Shown here: positions 36,811 through 46,035 of the stretch, in pieces
How the letters are laid out: every line of letters begins with the position of its first letter
How positions within the stretch are numbered: position 1 is the stretch's first letter
Assembly (NCBI GenBank): GCA_016789405.1
Contig: JAEUPQ010000017.1
Location: forward strand, 248,001-312,000
From: Lysobacteraceae bacterium
Lineage (GTDB): Bacteria > Pseudomonadota > Gammaproteobacteria > Xanthomonadales > Xanthomonadaceae
Length of the DNA stretch: 64,000 nt
Direction: 5' to 3'
Translations under genes and position numbers: made by a program
The notes under the pieces: generated by a model
Seen by the model: only the letters and a program-made list of their open reading frames with translations
Told to the model about the DNA's origin: nothing
The model's database searches: none

Positions 36811-36954
36811 ACCAAGGGGGCTTGAGTTGGTTGATGCCCAATCGCTGCGCGAACCTTGCGCCCCACCGCGCACCGCCACACCCCCGCTCGCGCTGTGCGC
36901 GAGCCGCCCCCTGACTCAGGGGGCGGGAAATTCCGCACTGTATCTCTTCAAGAA
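36811..36954. repeat. spacer with GC-rich hairpins between the two direct repeats
   Basis: The 144-base spacer contains the second arm of the GCCCCCTT hairpin. It also holds GCTCGCGC-TGT-GCGCGAGC (36886-36904) and GCCCCCTG-ACT-CAGGGGGC (36906-36924). No gene is apparent. The density of perfect short stems suggests a mosaic of REP-like units rather than a single gene remnant. Confidence 0.75.
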
Positions 36955-37039
36955 ATCCCACGATTCGCGGCGCGAATCGCGGGCCCCAGGCCTTCGCCCT
37001 CGATCCCCCACTCGCGTCTGCGACGCGAGTCGCCCCCTT
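36955..37039. repeat. 85-bp direct repeat, copy B
   Basis: It is 83/85 identical to copy A at 36726-36810. It is followed by another hairpin, GCCCGGCCAT-GG-ATGGCCGGGC (37069-37090), before the end of the SRPBCC gene. The remaining bases to 37173 show no gene. Confidence 0.92.
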
Positions 37040-37173
37040 GCGAGCCATTGGCTCGTGCGATGGCGAGCGCCCGGCCATGGATGGCCGGGCCGGGCGTTCC
37101 GTCGCCGATGCGTCACGCCATGGATGGCAACCTCTGCTTCATGCTGATGACGCTTGCGTTCGACAGCGTGTGA

Positions 37174-37725
37174 TCACACCTCGATTTCCAGCCGATCCGC
37201 ATATTCCGCTTCCAGCCGCGTATGCGTACGCCAGAACGGTCGTGCGTCCTTGTTCGAGAGGATGTCTTCGAGGATGCCCAGGTGCGTGTGCCAGCCGCCG
37301 GCGACGCTGAGCAGTTCGTTCGACATCAGTCGCGTGTGCGTGAGGGTGAGCAGAACCTGCTCGCCCTGCGTTTCCAGCTCGAATCGCACCTCGGAGTCTT
37401 CCGCTTCCGGTTCGCCGGGCATGTCGCTCCAGGTGAAGGCAAGCAATCGTGGCGGCTCGCATGCCGTGACCTGGCCGAAGACTTCTCCGCTGTTCTCGTA
37501 GTCGCGATACTTCTCCGGCGCGGGATCGTCGCCTTGCGACAGTTCGGCATTGTGGAATTGCAGTTCGACATCGCCACCCGGCGTCAGCGACATCGGGCCG
37601 CCGGCCAGCCAGCGCGCGCGCTTGTCGGGATCGACGAGGAAATCCCAGACGCGTTCGATCGGGCCTGGCAGAAGCCGCTCGAAGCGGATCGTGTCCGGTG
37701 CGGTGAGTGTGCCGTGGTTGCTCAT
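37174..37725 (-). CDS. SRPBCC (AHSA1-like) protein paired with ArsR regulator
   Basis: A 183-residue START/SRPBCC-fold protein. IRFERLLPGPIERVWDFLVDPDKRARWLAGG is the conserved opening, and the C-terminal helix begins GGWHTHLGILEDIL. Such proteins bind hydrophobic ligands in a deep cavity; members coupled to ArsR regulators lack an assigned substrate. The start overlaps the arsR stop by ATGA, so the two are cotranscribed and probably controlled by the palindromic sites upstream. Confidence 0.87.
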   Translation of the reverse strand: MSNHGTLTAPDTIRFERLLPGPIERVWDFLVDPDKRARWLAGGPMSLTPGGDVELQFHNAELSQGDDPAPEKYRDYENSGEVFGQVTACEPPRLLAFTWSDMPGEPEAEDSEVRFELETQGEQVLLTLTHTRLMSNELLSVAGGWHTHLGILEDILSNKDARPFWRTHTRLEAEYADRLEIEV

Positions 37726-38090
37726 CGTGGTGTCTTCCCGGAGTCGGAGGGAGGGGAGGGCGGGCCGTCGGCCTGCAGCAGGGTTTCGAGCGCGTCGAGA
37801 CGCTCGGTCCAGAACGCGGAGTAGCGGTTGAGCCAGGCGTCGGCCTCGGCCAATGGCGCCGGATCGATCGCGCAGCGATGGGTGCGGCCGATCACCGTGC
37901 GTCTCAGCAGGCCCGCGCGTTCCAGCGTCTTGATGTGCTTCGACGCGGCCGCGAGGCTGATCCGGTGCGGCGCGGCCAGTTCGCCCACGCTCCGCTCCCC
38001 GTCGCGCAGGTCCGCAAGCATCGCGCGGCGGGTGGGGTCGGCCAGCGCGTGGAAGACCTGATCGAGTTGCGAGGAGTAAAGTTCAACCAT
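37722..38090 (-). CDS. ArsR-family transcriptional repressor
   Basis: A 122-residue winged-helix regulator. LDQVFHALADPTRRAMLADL (about 9-28) is the usual opening, and the recognition helix is around LAAASKHIKTLERAGLL. The metal-binding cysteines of classic ArsR (ELCVCDL) are replaced by VGELAAPHR, so it should sense a non-metal ligand or act constitutively. It is the first gene of a pair with an SRPBCC gene. Two near-identical palindromes at its start and 41 bases upstream are likely its own operator. Confidence 0.9.
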   Translation of the reverse strand: MVELYSSQLDQVFHALADPTRRAMLADLRDGERSVGELAAPHRISLAAASKHIKTLERAGLLRRTVIGRTHRCAIDPAPLAEADAWLNRYSAFWTERLDALETLLQADGPPSPPSDSGKTPR

Positions 38091-38098
38091 GTGGCTGA
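38083..38098 (-). promoter_or_regulatory. ArsR operator candidate, proximal imperfect copy
   Basis: TCAACCATGTGGCTGA matches the distal palindrome at 14 of 16 bases and overlaps the arsR start codon. Binding here would block translation start or clearance of the arsR promoter. Confidence 0.5.
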
Positions 38099-38123
38099 AT
38101 ATCGCGCGTGTCCGAGCTGATTG

Positions 38124-38139
38124 TCAACCATATGGTTGA
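38124..38139 (-). promoter_or_regulatory. ArsR operator candidate, perfect palindrome
   Basis: TCAACCATATGGTTGA is a perfect 16-base palindrome 34 bases upstream of the arsR start. It is 41 bases (about four helical turns) from the second copy, which would place both dimers on one face of the DNA. Size and form fit an ArsR-family site. Confidence 0.65.
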
Positions 38140-38317
38140 TTGATGCGAGGCGGAGACGACGAGCGTGCGGCCGATCACGCCCGTTCAGGGAGGCGGCCTG
38201 CGTCACAAAATCTCAAAATTTGAGACGAAACATGGGTTTGTGGATAAACCTTGAACCAGTCTCTGAACATTGCCGCAAGTCATTGACCTGCTTGATGAAT
38301 TTGCGCTCAGAAAGTTG

Positions 38318-38346
38318 TTGACAACCCTGTGGGGCACTCCTAATGT
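38318..38346 (+). promoter_or_regulatory. promoter of the dcw cluster (Pmra)
   Basis: A consensus TTGACA (38318-38323) is followed after exactly 17 bases by TAATGT (38341-38346) as a weaker -10 box. It lies 86 bases before mraZ and its -10 overlaps the first MraZ repeat, so MraZ binding would compete with polymerase. Confidence 0.7.
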
Positions 38347-38380
38347 GGCGACTTGTGGGAAAACCGGGTGTTTTGTGGTT
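38345..38380 (+). promoter_or_regulatory. MraZ operator (10-bp periodic TGGGN-type repeats)
   Basis: GTGG at 38345, 38355 and 38375, and CGGG at 38365, recur with an exact 10-base period. The units read TGGCG, TGGGA, GGGTG and TGGTT, each separated by five bases. MraZ is known to bind such repeated TGGGN boxes upstream of its own gene and to repress the dcw promoter. The position here, at and after the -10, fits. Confidence 0.7.
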
Positions 38381-38431
38381 TTCCGGTACTGATCTTCCCG
38401 CCAGCAGCAGCTGAGACCGCGCAGAGGTTCC

Positions 38432-38878
38432 GTGTTCCAAGGTGAGACCGCCATCACGATCGACGACAAGGGGCGGCTGGCGATCCCGACCAGCTACCGC
38501 GACGTCATCGCGCGCGCCTGTGAAGGCCGGCTGGTCATCACCTACAACCCCTTCGAGGCCGGCTCGCTCTACCTCTACCCGATGCCGGTGTGGGAGCGCG
38601 TGCGGGACCAGGTCAATGCATTGCCGCGCACCAAGAGCGTCAGCCGCAGTCTGCAGCTGAAGCTGGTCGGCGCGGCGACCTTCGTCGAGCCGGACGCCAA
38701 TGGGCGCATCGGCATCCCGGCGAGCCACCGCAGCGCGGTGGGCATCGAGAGGCGCGCCGTGCTCTTGGGCATGGGCGACAAGTTCGAACTGTGGAGCGAG
38801 CAGGCGCACCACGAACAGATCCGCATGACGTTGAGTGATGCGGACCTGGGCGAGGCGATGCTCGATTTGCAGCTGTGA
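38432..38878 (+). CDS. mraZ: division/cell-wall cluster regulator MraZ
   Basis: A 148-residue AbrB-fold DNA-binding protein that forms rings and represses the dcw promoter. It has two SpoVT/AbrB repeats: [23 protein letters not shown] (1-23) and [15 protein letters not shown] in the second half. GTG 38432 was chosen because AGAGG lies five bases upstream. The gene opens the dcw run, and the four 10-base-spaced repeats ahead are its likely target. Its stop overlaps the rsmH start (GTGA). Confidence 0.96.
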   Translation: MFQGETAITIDDKGRLAIPTSYRDVIARACEGRLVITYNPFEAGSLYLYPMPVWERVRDQVNALPRTKSVSRSLQLKLVGAATFVEPDANGRIGIPASHRSAVGIERRAVLLGMGDKFELWSEQAHHEQIRMTLSDADLGEAMLDLQL

Positions 38879-39852
38879 CCGCGGGTGGCGCGGGTTCGGT
38901 GCCCGCCCACCTCACGGCGCCGGACGGGCAAGTGCTGCATCTGCCCGTGATGTTCGAGCAGGTCATGGACGGGCTGCGGGTTCTGAAGGAAGGAGCGTAT
39001 CTGGATGGCACGTTCGGCCGTGGCGGTCACGCCCGCGGCGTGCTGCAACGTTTGGGCGCTGGAGGTCGGTTGCTGCTGATGGACAAGGATCCCGAAGCGA
39101 TCCGTGTCGCCGAACGCGAGTTCGGCGCGGATGCGCGCGTCGCGATCCATCGTGGCAGCTTCACCGACCTCGCGGGCTGGGAAGCGGCGCAGCGCGGACT
39201 CGACGGCGTGTTGTTCGATCTCGGCGTCTCCTCGCCGCAGCTGGACGTGGCCGAACGCGGCTTCAGTTTCGGCAAGGACGGTCCGCTCGACATGCGCATG
39301 GATTTCGAGTCCGGCGAAAGCGCGGCCGAATGGCTGGCGCGCGCCGACGAGCGCGAGATCGCCGACGTGCTGTGGACCTATGGCGAGGAAAAGCAGAGTC
39401 GCCGCATCGCCCGTGCCATCGTTGCGCGACGCGCCGAAACGCCCTTGCTGCGCACGGCGCAGCTGGCCGACCTGATCGCGTCGGTGGTGCCCCGCGGGGC
39501 GCAGAAGATCCATCCGGCCACGCGCAGCTTCCAGGCCATCCGCATCTTCATCAATCGCGAACTGGACGACCTCGAGCGCGGCCTCGACGCGGCGCTCGCC
39601 GCCCTGCGCCCGGGCGGCCGCATGGCGATCATCAGCTTCCACTCGCTGGAAGACCGCATCGTCAAGCAGTTCATGAATCGGTACGCCAAGGCGCCGCCGG
39701 CGAACCGTCGCATGCCGATCGAGATCCCGTTCACGCCGACGCTGCGCCTCATCGGCGATGCGCAGAAGGCCACCGACGCCGAAACCGCCGCGAATCCGCG
39801 TGCGCGCAGCGCCGTGCTGCGCGTGGCCGAAAAGCTCGCGGGTGCCGCATGA
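38875..39852 (+). CDS. rsmH: 16S rRNA (cytosine-1402-N4)-methyltransferase RsmH
   Basis: A 325-residue SAM methyltransferase for C1402 of 16S rRNA, the base that RsmI 2'-O-methylates. [29 protein letters not shown] (SAM-binding) and [14 protein letters not shown] are in order, followed by [14 protein letters not shown] and [15 protein letters not shown] start within GTGA. The N terminus carries about 15 residues more than the short members. It also goes by the older name mraW. The ftsL start overlaps its stop. Confidence 0.96.
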   Translation: MTAGGAGSVPAHLTAPDGQVLHLPVMFEQVMDGLRVLKEGAYLDGTFGRGGHARGVLQRLGAGGRLLLMDKDPEAIRVAEREFGADARVAIHRGSFTDLAGWEAAQRGLDGVLFDLGVSSPQLDVAERGFSFGKDGPLDMRMDFESGESAAEWLARADEREIADVLWTYGEEKQSRRIARAIVARRAETPLLRTAQLADLIASVVPRGAQKIHPATRSFQAIRIFINRELDDLERGLDAALAALRPGGRMAIISFHSLEDRIVKQFMNRYAKAPPANRRMPIEIPFTPTLRLIGDAQKATDAETAANPRARSAVLRVAEKLAGAA

Positions 39853-40115
39853 GCCTGCGCTTCGTCCTCGCGGTACTGGCCCTGGCGACCGTGTTGTCGG
39901 CGATCGGCGTGGTGCATGCGCGCTACCGTCATCGCCAGTTGTTCATCGAGCTGTCGCGCCTGGAGTCGGCGCGTGACGAGCTCAACATCGAATTCAGCCG
40001 GCTGCAGCTGGAGCAGGCGACCTGGGCGGAAAGCAACCGCATCGACCAGGTCGCGCGCGTGCGCCTGGGCATGAAGACGCCGGAGCCGGCCGACATCGTG
40101 GTGGTGCGCCCATGA
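39849..40115 (+). CDS. ftsL: cell division protein FtsL
   Basis: An 88-residue bitopic inner-membrane protein of the FtsQLB complex, which recruits and activates FtsWI. One membrane helix at about 4-24 is followed by a periplasmic coiled coil (about 28-70, with heptad-like Leu at [25 protein letters not shown]). A short tail ends in [14 protein letters not shown], a motif seen in FtsL of this group. It overlaps rsmH and ftsI by four bases each. FtsL is poorly conserved, so the identity rests on position and topology as well as motif. Confidence 0.93.
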   Translation: MSLRFVLAVLALATVLSAIGVVHARYRHRQLFIELSRLESARDELNIEFSRLQLEQATWAESNRIDQVARVRLGMKTPEPADIVVVRP

Positions 40116-42058
40116 CCTCCGGCAAGAATCCCGGCACGAGTGGCCTGGCCTCGCGGATCGGCGCCATGCGCGATGCCTGGCGGCGTCGCGGCGAACGCCG
40201 CCAGGGGCCGCGCGGCCGTGCGCAGTTCGACCTGCGCGGCCGGCTGCTGCTGGTGACCGGTGCGCTCGGCGCGTGCGCGCTCGCACTGGTCGCGCGCGCG
40301 GTCGACCTGCAGCTGGTGCGCAACGAGTTCTACCAGAAGCAGGGCGACGAGCGCTTCCTGCGCGAGATCGAGATCGCCACGTCGCGCGGCATGATCACCG
40401 ATCGCAACGGCGAGCCGCTCGCGGTGTCGACGCCGGTCGAATCCATCTGGGCCAATCCCCAGGAACTGCTGAAGACGCCGGCGCACTTGCCGACGCTGGC
40501 GGCCGCGCTGGGCGTGGATGCCGAAAGCCTGACCCGCAAGCTCACCCAGCGTGCGGATCGCGAGTTCGTCTATCTCAAGCGCCGCATCAATCCCGCGGAA
40601 GCGCGCCGCATCCTGGCGCACGAGATCCCGGGCGTGTTCTCGCAGCGCGAATACCGTCGTTTCTACCCGCAGGGCGAAGCGATCGCGCATGTGCTGGGCT
40701 TCACCAACATCGACGATCGCGGCCAGGAAGGCCTGGAGCTGGCGTTCGACGAGTGGCTGCGCGGCACCGCCGGCATGAAGCGCGTCATCCGCGATCGCCA
40801 CGGCCGCACGGTGGAAGAGGTCGACCTGATGCGCGCCGCCGTGCCCGGCAAGAGCCTGACCCTGACGATCGACCGTCGCATCCAGTTCCTGGCGTATCGC
40901 GAGCTCAAGCGCGCGATGGCCGAGACCGGCGCGGTCAGTGGTTCGGCGGTGGTGCTGGACGTGGCGACCGGCGAAGTGCTGGCGATGGCGAACCTGCCGT
41001 CGTTCAATCCGAACGCAGTGACGGGCGGCAACCGCGATGCGCACCGCAATCGCGCCGTGACCGACCTGATCGAGCCGGGTTCGACGGTGAAGCCCTTGAC
41101 CGTGGCCGCCGGCCTCGAAGCCGGTGTGATCACGCCGGCGACCTTGTTCCACACGAGTCCGGGCTGGATCCCGAACGGTCGCTATCGCACCACCGACACC
41201 CATAACTACGGGACGCTCGATACCACCGGCGTGATCAGGAAGAGCTCGAACGTCGGCGTATCGAAGATCGTGCACATGCTGCCGAACGAGGACTACTACG
41301 CGTTCATGCGCCGCGTCGGCTATGGCCGCAGCACGGGCAGCGGTTTCCCCGGCGAAAATGCAGGGCTCCTCCTGCCGCCGTCGCGCTGGAGCGGCACGAC
41401 CAAGCAGACCATGTCGTATGGCTATGGCCTGAGCGCGACGCCGCTGCAGATCGCGCATGCCTACGCGATGCTGGGCAACCATGGCCGCGCGATCGCGCCG
41501 ACCTTCGTCAAGGGCGAAGTCGGCGAGGTCGAGCAGGTGCTCGATCCGAAGATCGCCGACGATGTGGTGCGGATGATGCAGACCGTCACCGAGCCCGGCG
41601 GCACCGCGACGCAGGCCGCGATCCTCGGCTACCACGTCGCGGGCAAGACCGGGACTGCGCGCAAGTCCGAGAACGGCGGCTATTCGAGGCGTTACGTCGC
41701 GTTCTTCGCCGGGCTGGTGCCGGTCGACAACCCGCGGTTCTCGATGGCGGTGGTCATCAATGATCCGGATCCGGCTCGCGGCTACTACGGCGGCGTCGTC
41801 TCTGCTCCGGTGTTCAAGAACGTCATGGAGGGCGCGCTGCGCCTGATGGACGTGCCGCCGGACGATATCGACACCTGGATCGCCGCGCAGCAGAAAGCAG
41901 CAGTTTCGCGGCCGGCCGCGAAGCTCGCCGCGCTCGCGCCGGCGCCGGTTGCGCCGCTGCCGGCGGCCGTGCCTCCGTCCGCGCCGCCGCCGCGTCCTGC
42001 GCCTGTCGTACCGGCACGCCCTGCATTGCCGCAAGCCATCGACGGAGGTGCGCAATGA
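40112..42058 (+). CDS. ftsI: septal peptidoglycan transpeptidase FtsI (PBP3)
   Basis: A 648-residue class B penicillin-binding protein that crosslinks septal peptidoglycan with FtsW. A basic cytosolic N terminus (about 1-42) precedes one membrane helix (about 43-63), then the pedestal with [18 protein letters not shown]. The transpeptidase motifs are STVK (Ser324-Lys327), SSN (378-380) and KTG (512-514). A Pro/Ala-rich tail of about 50 residues after position 595 is longer than in Escherichia coli. ATGA overlaps occur at both ends. Confidence 0.97.
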   Translation: MTSGKNPGTSGLASRIGAMRDAWRRRGERRQGPRGRAQFDLRGRLLLVTGALGACALALVARAVDLQLVRNEFYQKQGDERFLREIEIATSRGMITDRNGEPLAVSTPVESIWANPQELLKTPAHLPTLAAALGVDAESLTRKLTQRADREFVYLKRRINPAEARRILAHEIPGVFSQREYRRFYPQGEAIAHVLGFTNIDDRGQEGLELAFDEWLRGTAGMKRVIRDRHGRTVEEVDLMRAAVPGKSLTLTIDRRIQFLAYRELKRAMAETGAVSGSAVVLDVATGEVLAMANLPSFNPNAVTGGNRDAHRNRAVTDLIEPGSTVKPLTVAAGLEAGVITPATLFHTSPGWIPNGRYRTTDTHNYGTLDTTGVIRKSSNVGVSKIVHMLPNEDYYAFMRRVGYGRSTGSGFPGENAGLLLPPSRWSGTTKQTMSYGYGLSATPLQIAHAYAMLGNHGRAIAPTFVKGEVGEVEQVLDPKIADDVVRMMQTVTEPGGTATQAAILGYHVAGKTGTARKSENGGYSRRYVAFFAGLVPVDNPRFSMAVVINDPDPARGYYGGVVSAPVFKNVMEGALRLMDVPPDDIDTWIAAQQKAAVSRPAAKLAALAPAPVAPLPAAVPPSAPPPRPAPVVPARPALPQAIDGGAQ

Positions 42059-43542
42059 TGCGCCGCATGTCGCTGGGCGCATTGCTGCCCGACCTGGTCG
42101 ATGTGCCGGCGCTGGAGATTTCCGGGCTGGTGCAGGACAGCCGTGCGATCCGCGCGGGGGACGCATTCGTGGCGATCGCAGGCTTCGGTGCGCACGGGCT
42201 GAAGTTCGTCGCGCAGGCCAGGGCTGCGGGTGCGGTCGTCGTGCTGTTCGAGCCGCCGATGACGGACGAATACGCTTCGGTGGTGGATGCCGGCATTCCG
42301 CTGGTCGCTGTGCCGGGCCTGCGCGCGCGCCTTGGCGCGATGGCCGATCGCTTCCATGGCGAAGCGACTGCGGCGATGGATACGGTCGGCGTGACCGGCA
42401 CCAACGGCAAGACCTCGACCGTGCAGTTGCTGGCGCAGGCCTGGACCCTGCGCGGCCGGCGTGCCGGCACCATCGGTACGCTCGGTGCGGGCCTGTACGG
42501 CGACGTCGTGCCCACGGGATTCACGACGCCGCTGGTGCTCCAGTTGCATGCGCTGCTCGCTGACCTGCGTGACCGGGGCGCGGATGCAGTGGCGATGGAA
42601 GTCAGCTCGCACGCGCTCGACCAGGGACGCGTCGATGGCGTGCATTTCCGCGTGGGCCTGTTCACCAATCTGACCCGTGATCATCTCGACTACCACGGCA
42701 CCATGGAGGACTACGGCGCCGCGAAGGCGAAGCTGTTCGCGTGGCCGGGTCTCGAGTCTGCGGTTCTCAATCTCGACGATGCCTTCGGGCGGGCGCTCCA
42801 CGCGGACGTCCGAGCGAAAGGCACGGTACGCGCCATCGGCGTCAGTTCGCGCGGCGCGGATGGCGCCACGCTGCGCGCCGACGACATCGCACCCGACCTG
42901 TCGGGCCTCAACTTCACGCTGCGTGTCGAAGACCAGGCGCATCCGGTGCGTTCGCCGCTGCTGGGCCGCTTCAATGTCGACAACCTGCTGGTGGTCGGCG
43001 GTGCGCTGCTGGCGCTGGGCGAGACGCCTGCCGACGTCGCCGATCTGCTGTCGCGCCTGCAGCCGGTGCACGGCCGCATGAACCGCCTCGGCGGTGATGG
43101 CCGCCTGCCGCTCGTGGTGATCGACTACGCGCACACGCCGGATGCGCTGGAACAGGCGTTGTCGAGCCTGCGTGCGCACGCTTCGGCGAAGCTGGTCTGC
43201 GTGTTCGGTTGTGGCGGCGACCGCGACACCGGCAAGCGGCCGCAGATGGCGGCGATCGCCGAGCGTCTGGCCGACGTGGTGGTTGTGACCGACGACAACC
43301 CGCGCACCGAAAGCGGCGATGCGATCGTCGCCGACATCATGGCCGGCTTCGCCAATCCCGATGCCGCGATCGTCGAACGCGATCGGGCCAAGGCGATCGC
43401 CCGCGCCATCGGGCTGGCCGGCGCGCAGGACATCGTGCTGGTTGCCGGCAAGGGCCACGAGCCCTACCAGGAGATCGGCGGCGTGCAGCACCCCTTCGAC
43501 GACACCGAGACCGCGCGTGCGGTGCTGGAGGCGCGCGCATGA
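42055..43542 (+). CDS. murE: UDP-MurNAc-L-Ala-D-Glu:meso-diaminopimelate ligase MurE
   Basis: A 495-residue cytosolic ATP-dependent ligase adding the third stem residue. [11 protein letters not shown] is the ATP loop. DNPRTE (in [13 protein letters not shown]) is the motif selecting meso-diaminopimelate rather than lysine, consistent with a Gram-negative wall. HGRMNRLGG and DYAHTPDAL are further family signatures. It begins with two adjacent methionines, the first inside the ATGA overlap with ftsI. It should accept the nucleotide dipeptide made by a murD-type ligase encoded elsewhere. Confidence 0.96.
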   Translation: MMRRMSLGALLPDLVDVPALEISGLVQDSRAIRAGDAFVAIAGFGAHGLKFVAQARAAGAVVVLFEPPMTDEYASVVDAGIPLVAVPGLRARLGAMADRFHGEATAAMDTVGVTGTNGKTSTVQLLAQAWTLRGRRAGTIGTLGAGLYGDVVPTGFTTPLVLQLHALLADLRDRGADAVAMEVSSHALDQGRVDGVHFRVGLFTNLTRDHLDYHGTMEDYGAAKAKLFAWPGLESAVLNLDDAFGRALHADVRAKGTVRAIGVSSRGADGATLRADDIAPDLSGLNFTLRVEDQAHPVRSPLLGRFNVDNLLVVGGALLALGETPADVADLLSRLQPVHGRMNRLGGDGRLPLVVIDYAHTPDALEQALSSLRAHASAKLVCVFGCGGDRDTGKRPQMAAIAERLADVVVVTDDNPRTESGDAIVADIMAGFANPDAAIVERDRAKAIARAIGLAGAQDIVLVAGKGHEPYQEIGGVQHPFDDTETARAVLEARA

Positions 43543-44948
43543 AGACGCTGCTGCTCTCGCGCATCGCGCAGGCCACGAATGGCCGGCTGATCGGCGACGA
43601 CCTCGCGATCGAGGCGCTGGTCACCGATACGCGCCGGCTCGATGGCGCTGCGGCGACGCCCGCGCTGTTCGTCGCGATCAAGGGCGAGAACTTCGACGGC
43701 AACGACTATGTGTCGCGCGCCGCCGAACTTGGTGCGCGCGCGGCGCTGGTCTCCCGCGAAACGCCGGGTCTGGCGATCCCGCAGGTCCTGGTCGCCAATA
43801 CCGAGCTTGCGCTGGCGCAGCTGGCGACGGCGATGCAGCGCGAGCGCACCGTCAAGGTGGTCGCGGTGACCGGCAGCAATGGCAAGACCAGCGTGAAGAC
43901 GCTGATTTCGACGATCCTGCAGGGCGCAGGCCGCACCTATGCCACGCCCGGCAACCGCAACAACGAGATCGGCCTGCCGCTCGCGGTGATCGATGCGCCG
44001 GAAGACGCCGAGTTCGCCGTGTACGAGATGGGCACCGGCAAGCCGGGCGACATCGCCTATCTCACCGCGATCGCGCCGCCGGACGTGGCCCTGGTCAACA
44101 ACGTGGCGCCGGCGCATCTCGAGCGCATGGGCAGCCTGCTGGAGATCGCCAACACCAAGTCGGCGGTCTACGACGACCTGCGCGATGGCGGCGTGGCCGC
44201 GATCAACGCCGACGACGCCTTTGCGCCGTACTTCGCCGAGCGCGCGCACGGCCATCCCCTGATCCGCTTCGGGCTGGAAGCCAGCGCCGACATCACTGCG
44301 CGCGACATCCGCCTTGATGCCGAAGGGTCCCGCTTCGTGCTGGTCACGCCCGAAGGCGAGGCCGACGTGACGCTGGCAATGCCCGGCCGGCACAACGTCC
44401 TCAATGCGCTGGCCGCGACGGCGCTGGCGCTGGGCGCGGGCGTGCCGCTGGCGACGATCGCCGCGGGCATCGTCGCGACACGGCCGGTGCATGGTCGCCT
44501 CAACACGCATGCGCTCGGCAGGGGCGTGACGCTGATCGACGACAGCTACAACGCCAATCCGGGATCGCTGCATGCGGCCATCGACACCCTGGCCACCGCA
44601 GGCGGCACGCGCTGGCTGGTGCTGGGCGACATGCGCGAATTGGGCGAGGACGCGGTGGCGCTGCATGCCGAAGTCGGTCGCCGGGCGAAGGCATCGGGCA
44701 TCGCCCGGCTCTACACGCTGGGCGATCTCAGTGCCGCCGCCGCCGAGGCTTTCGGTGACGGCGCGGCGCATTTCGAGGCGCACGAGGCGCTGACGCAGGC
44801 GCTGCGCGCGGACATCGATGCGCGCGAAGGCGAGGCCGCGTTGCGCGTGCTGGTGAAGGGGTCGCGCGGCAGCGCGATGGACAGAATCGTGAAAGACATG
44901 CTCGCGGGCGCAGCGGCCGCGGGCGGGGGAGACATGCATGCTGCTTGA
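43539..44948 (+). CDS. murF: UDP-MurNAc-tripeptide:D-Ala-D-Ala ligase MurF
   Basis: A 469-residue cytosolic ligase adding the D-Ala-D-Ala dipeptide. [14 protein letters not shown] is the ATP loop, [14 protein letters not shown] and [10 protein letters not shown] bind the nucleotide substrate, and [12 protein letters not shown] is in the C-terminal domain. It overlaps murE by ATGA and mraY by 11 bases, the longest overlap in the cluster. Family length is about 450. Confidence 0.96.
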   Translation: MKTLLLSRIAQATNGRLIGDDLAIEALVTDTRRLDGAAATPALFVAIKGENFDGNDYVSRAAELGARAALVSRETPGLAIPQVLVANTELALAQLATAMQRERTVKVVAVTGSNGKTSVKTLISTILQGAGRTYATPGNRNNEIGLPLAVIDAPEDAEFAVYEMGTGKPGDIAYLTAIAPPDVALVNNVAPAHLERMGSLLEIANTKSAVYDDLRDGGVAAINADDAFAPYFAERAHGHPLIRFGLEASADITARDIRLDAEGSRFVLVTPEGEADVTLAMPGRHNVLNALAATALALGAGVPLATIAAGIVATRPVHGRLNTHALGRGVTLIDDSYNANPGSLHAAIDTLATAGGTRWLVLGDMRELGEDAVALHAEVGRRAKASGIARLYTLGDLSAAAAEAFGDGAAHFEAHEALTQALRADIDAREGEAALRVLVKGSRGSAMDRIVKDMLAGAAAAGGGDMHAA

Positions 44949-46035
44949 ACTGACCCGCTGGCTCGAACAACTGCAGAGCCTGTTCGGCCTGTTCGGCTAC
45001 CTGACCTTCCGCGGCATCCTCGCGGCGCTGACTGCGCTTGGCCTGTCGCTGTGGTGGGGGCCGTACGTGATCGACCGCCTGAAGCTGCTCAAGGGCGGAC
45101 AGCCGATCCGCACCGATGGCCCGCAGTCGCATTTCTCGAAGGCTGGCACGCCCACGATGGGCGGCGCGTTGATCCTGCTGACCATCCTGGCGTCCGTGCT
45201 GCTGTGGGGCGACCTGCGCAACCGCTACGTCTGGCTGGTGCTGGCGGTGATGGTGGCGTTCGGCTGGATCGGCTGGTGGGATGACTGGATCAAGATCGTC
45301 AAGCGCGATCCCAACGGCATGAAGTCGCGCACGAAGTACGCGCTGCAGTCGCTGTTCGGCCTCGCTGCAGGCCTGTTCTTGTACTTCACCGCGGACGTGC
45401 AGTCGGCCACCACGTTGTACATCCCGTTCTTCAAGAACGTGGCGCTGCCGCTGGTCGGCATCGGCGGCACGATCTTCTTCGTCGCCGTCGCCTATTTCTG
45501 GATCGTCGGTTTCTCGAACGCGGTGAACCTCACCGACGGCCTCGACGGCCTGGCGATCATGCCGACCGTGCTGGTCGCGTGCGCGCTCGGCGTGTTCGCC
45601 TACGCCACCGGCAACGTGAAGTTCGCCACCTACCTGCAGATCCCCATCGTGCCCGGTGCGGGCGAGCTGGTGATCATCTGCGCGGCGATCGCCGGTGCCG
45701 GCCTCGGCTTCCTGTGGTTCAACACCTATCCGGCGATGGTGTTCATGGGCGATCTCGGTGCGCTGGCGCTGGGCGCCGTGCTCGGCGCGATCGCGGTGAT
45801 CGTGCGCCAGGAACTGGTGCTGGTGCTGATGGGCGGCATCTTCGTGATCGAAACCCTGTCGGTGATGATCCAGGTCGCTTCGTTCAAGCTCACCGGCAAA
45901 CGCGTGTTCCTCATGGCGCCGATCCACCACCACTTCGAGAAGAAGGGCTGGCCGGAGCCGCGCGTCATCGTCCGCTTCTGGATCATCTCGGTGATCCTCG
46001 TCCTCGTCGGCCTCGCCACCTTGAAGATCCGTTGA
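44938..46035 (+). CDS. mraY: phospho-MurNAc-pentapeptide transferase MraY
   Basis: A 365-residue polytopic membrane enzyme that makes lipid I from UDP-MurNAc-pentapeptide and undecaprenyl phosphate. About ten helices are visible. TPTMGG near residue 60, [14 protein letters not shown] with the catalytic aspartates, [13 protein letters not shown] and the cytosolic [15 protein letters not shown] are standard. It ends at TGA sharing one base with the ftsW ATG. In most proteobacteria murD would lie here; it does not. Confidence 0.97.
   Translation: MLLELTRWLEQLQSLFGLFGYLTFRGILAALTALGLSLWWGPYVIDRLKLLKGGQPIRTDGPQSHFSKAGTPTMGGALILLTILASVLLWGDLRNRYVWLVLAVMVAFGWIGWWDDWIKIVKRDPNGMKSRTKYALQSLFGLAAGLFLYFTADVQSATTLYIPFFKNVALPLVGIGGTIFFVAVAYFWIVGFSNAVNLTDGLDGLAIMPTVLVACALGVFAYATGNVKFATYLQIPIVPGAGELVIICAAIAGAGLGFLWFNTYPAMVFMGDLGALALGAVLGAIAVIVRQELVLVLMGGIFVIETLSVMIQVASFKLTGKRVFLMAPIHHHFEKKGWPEPRVIVRFWIISVILVLVGLATLKIR

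Noticed and set aside
36726-37039. CRISPR array
   Set aside because: There are only two 85-base copies with palindromes and a structured 144-base spacer. No regular repeat-spacer pattern and no cas genes occur.
36699-37173. Small coding frames within the repeat field after rnpB
   Set aside because: The frames cross hairpins and repeats, lack ribosome sites and show no protein-like composition.
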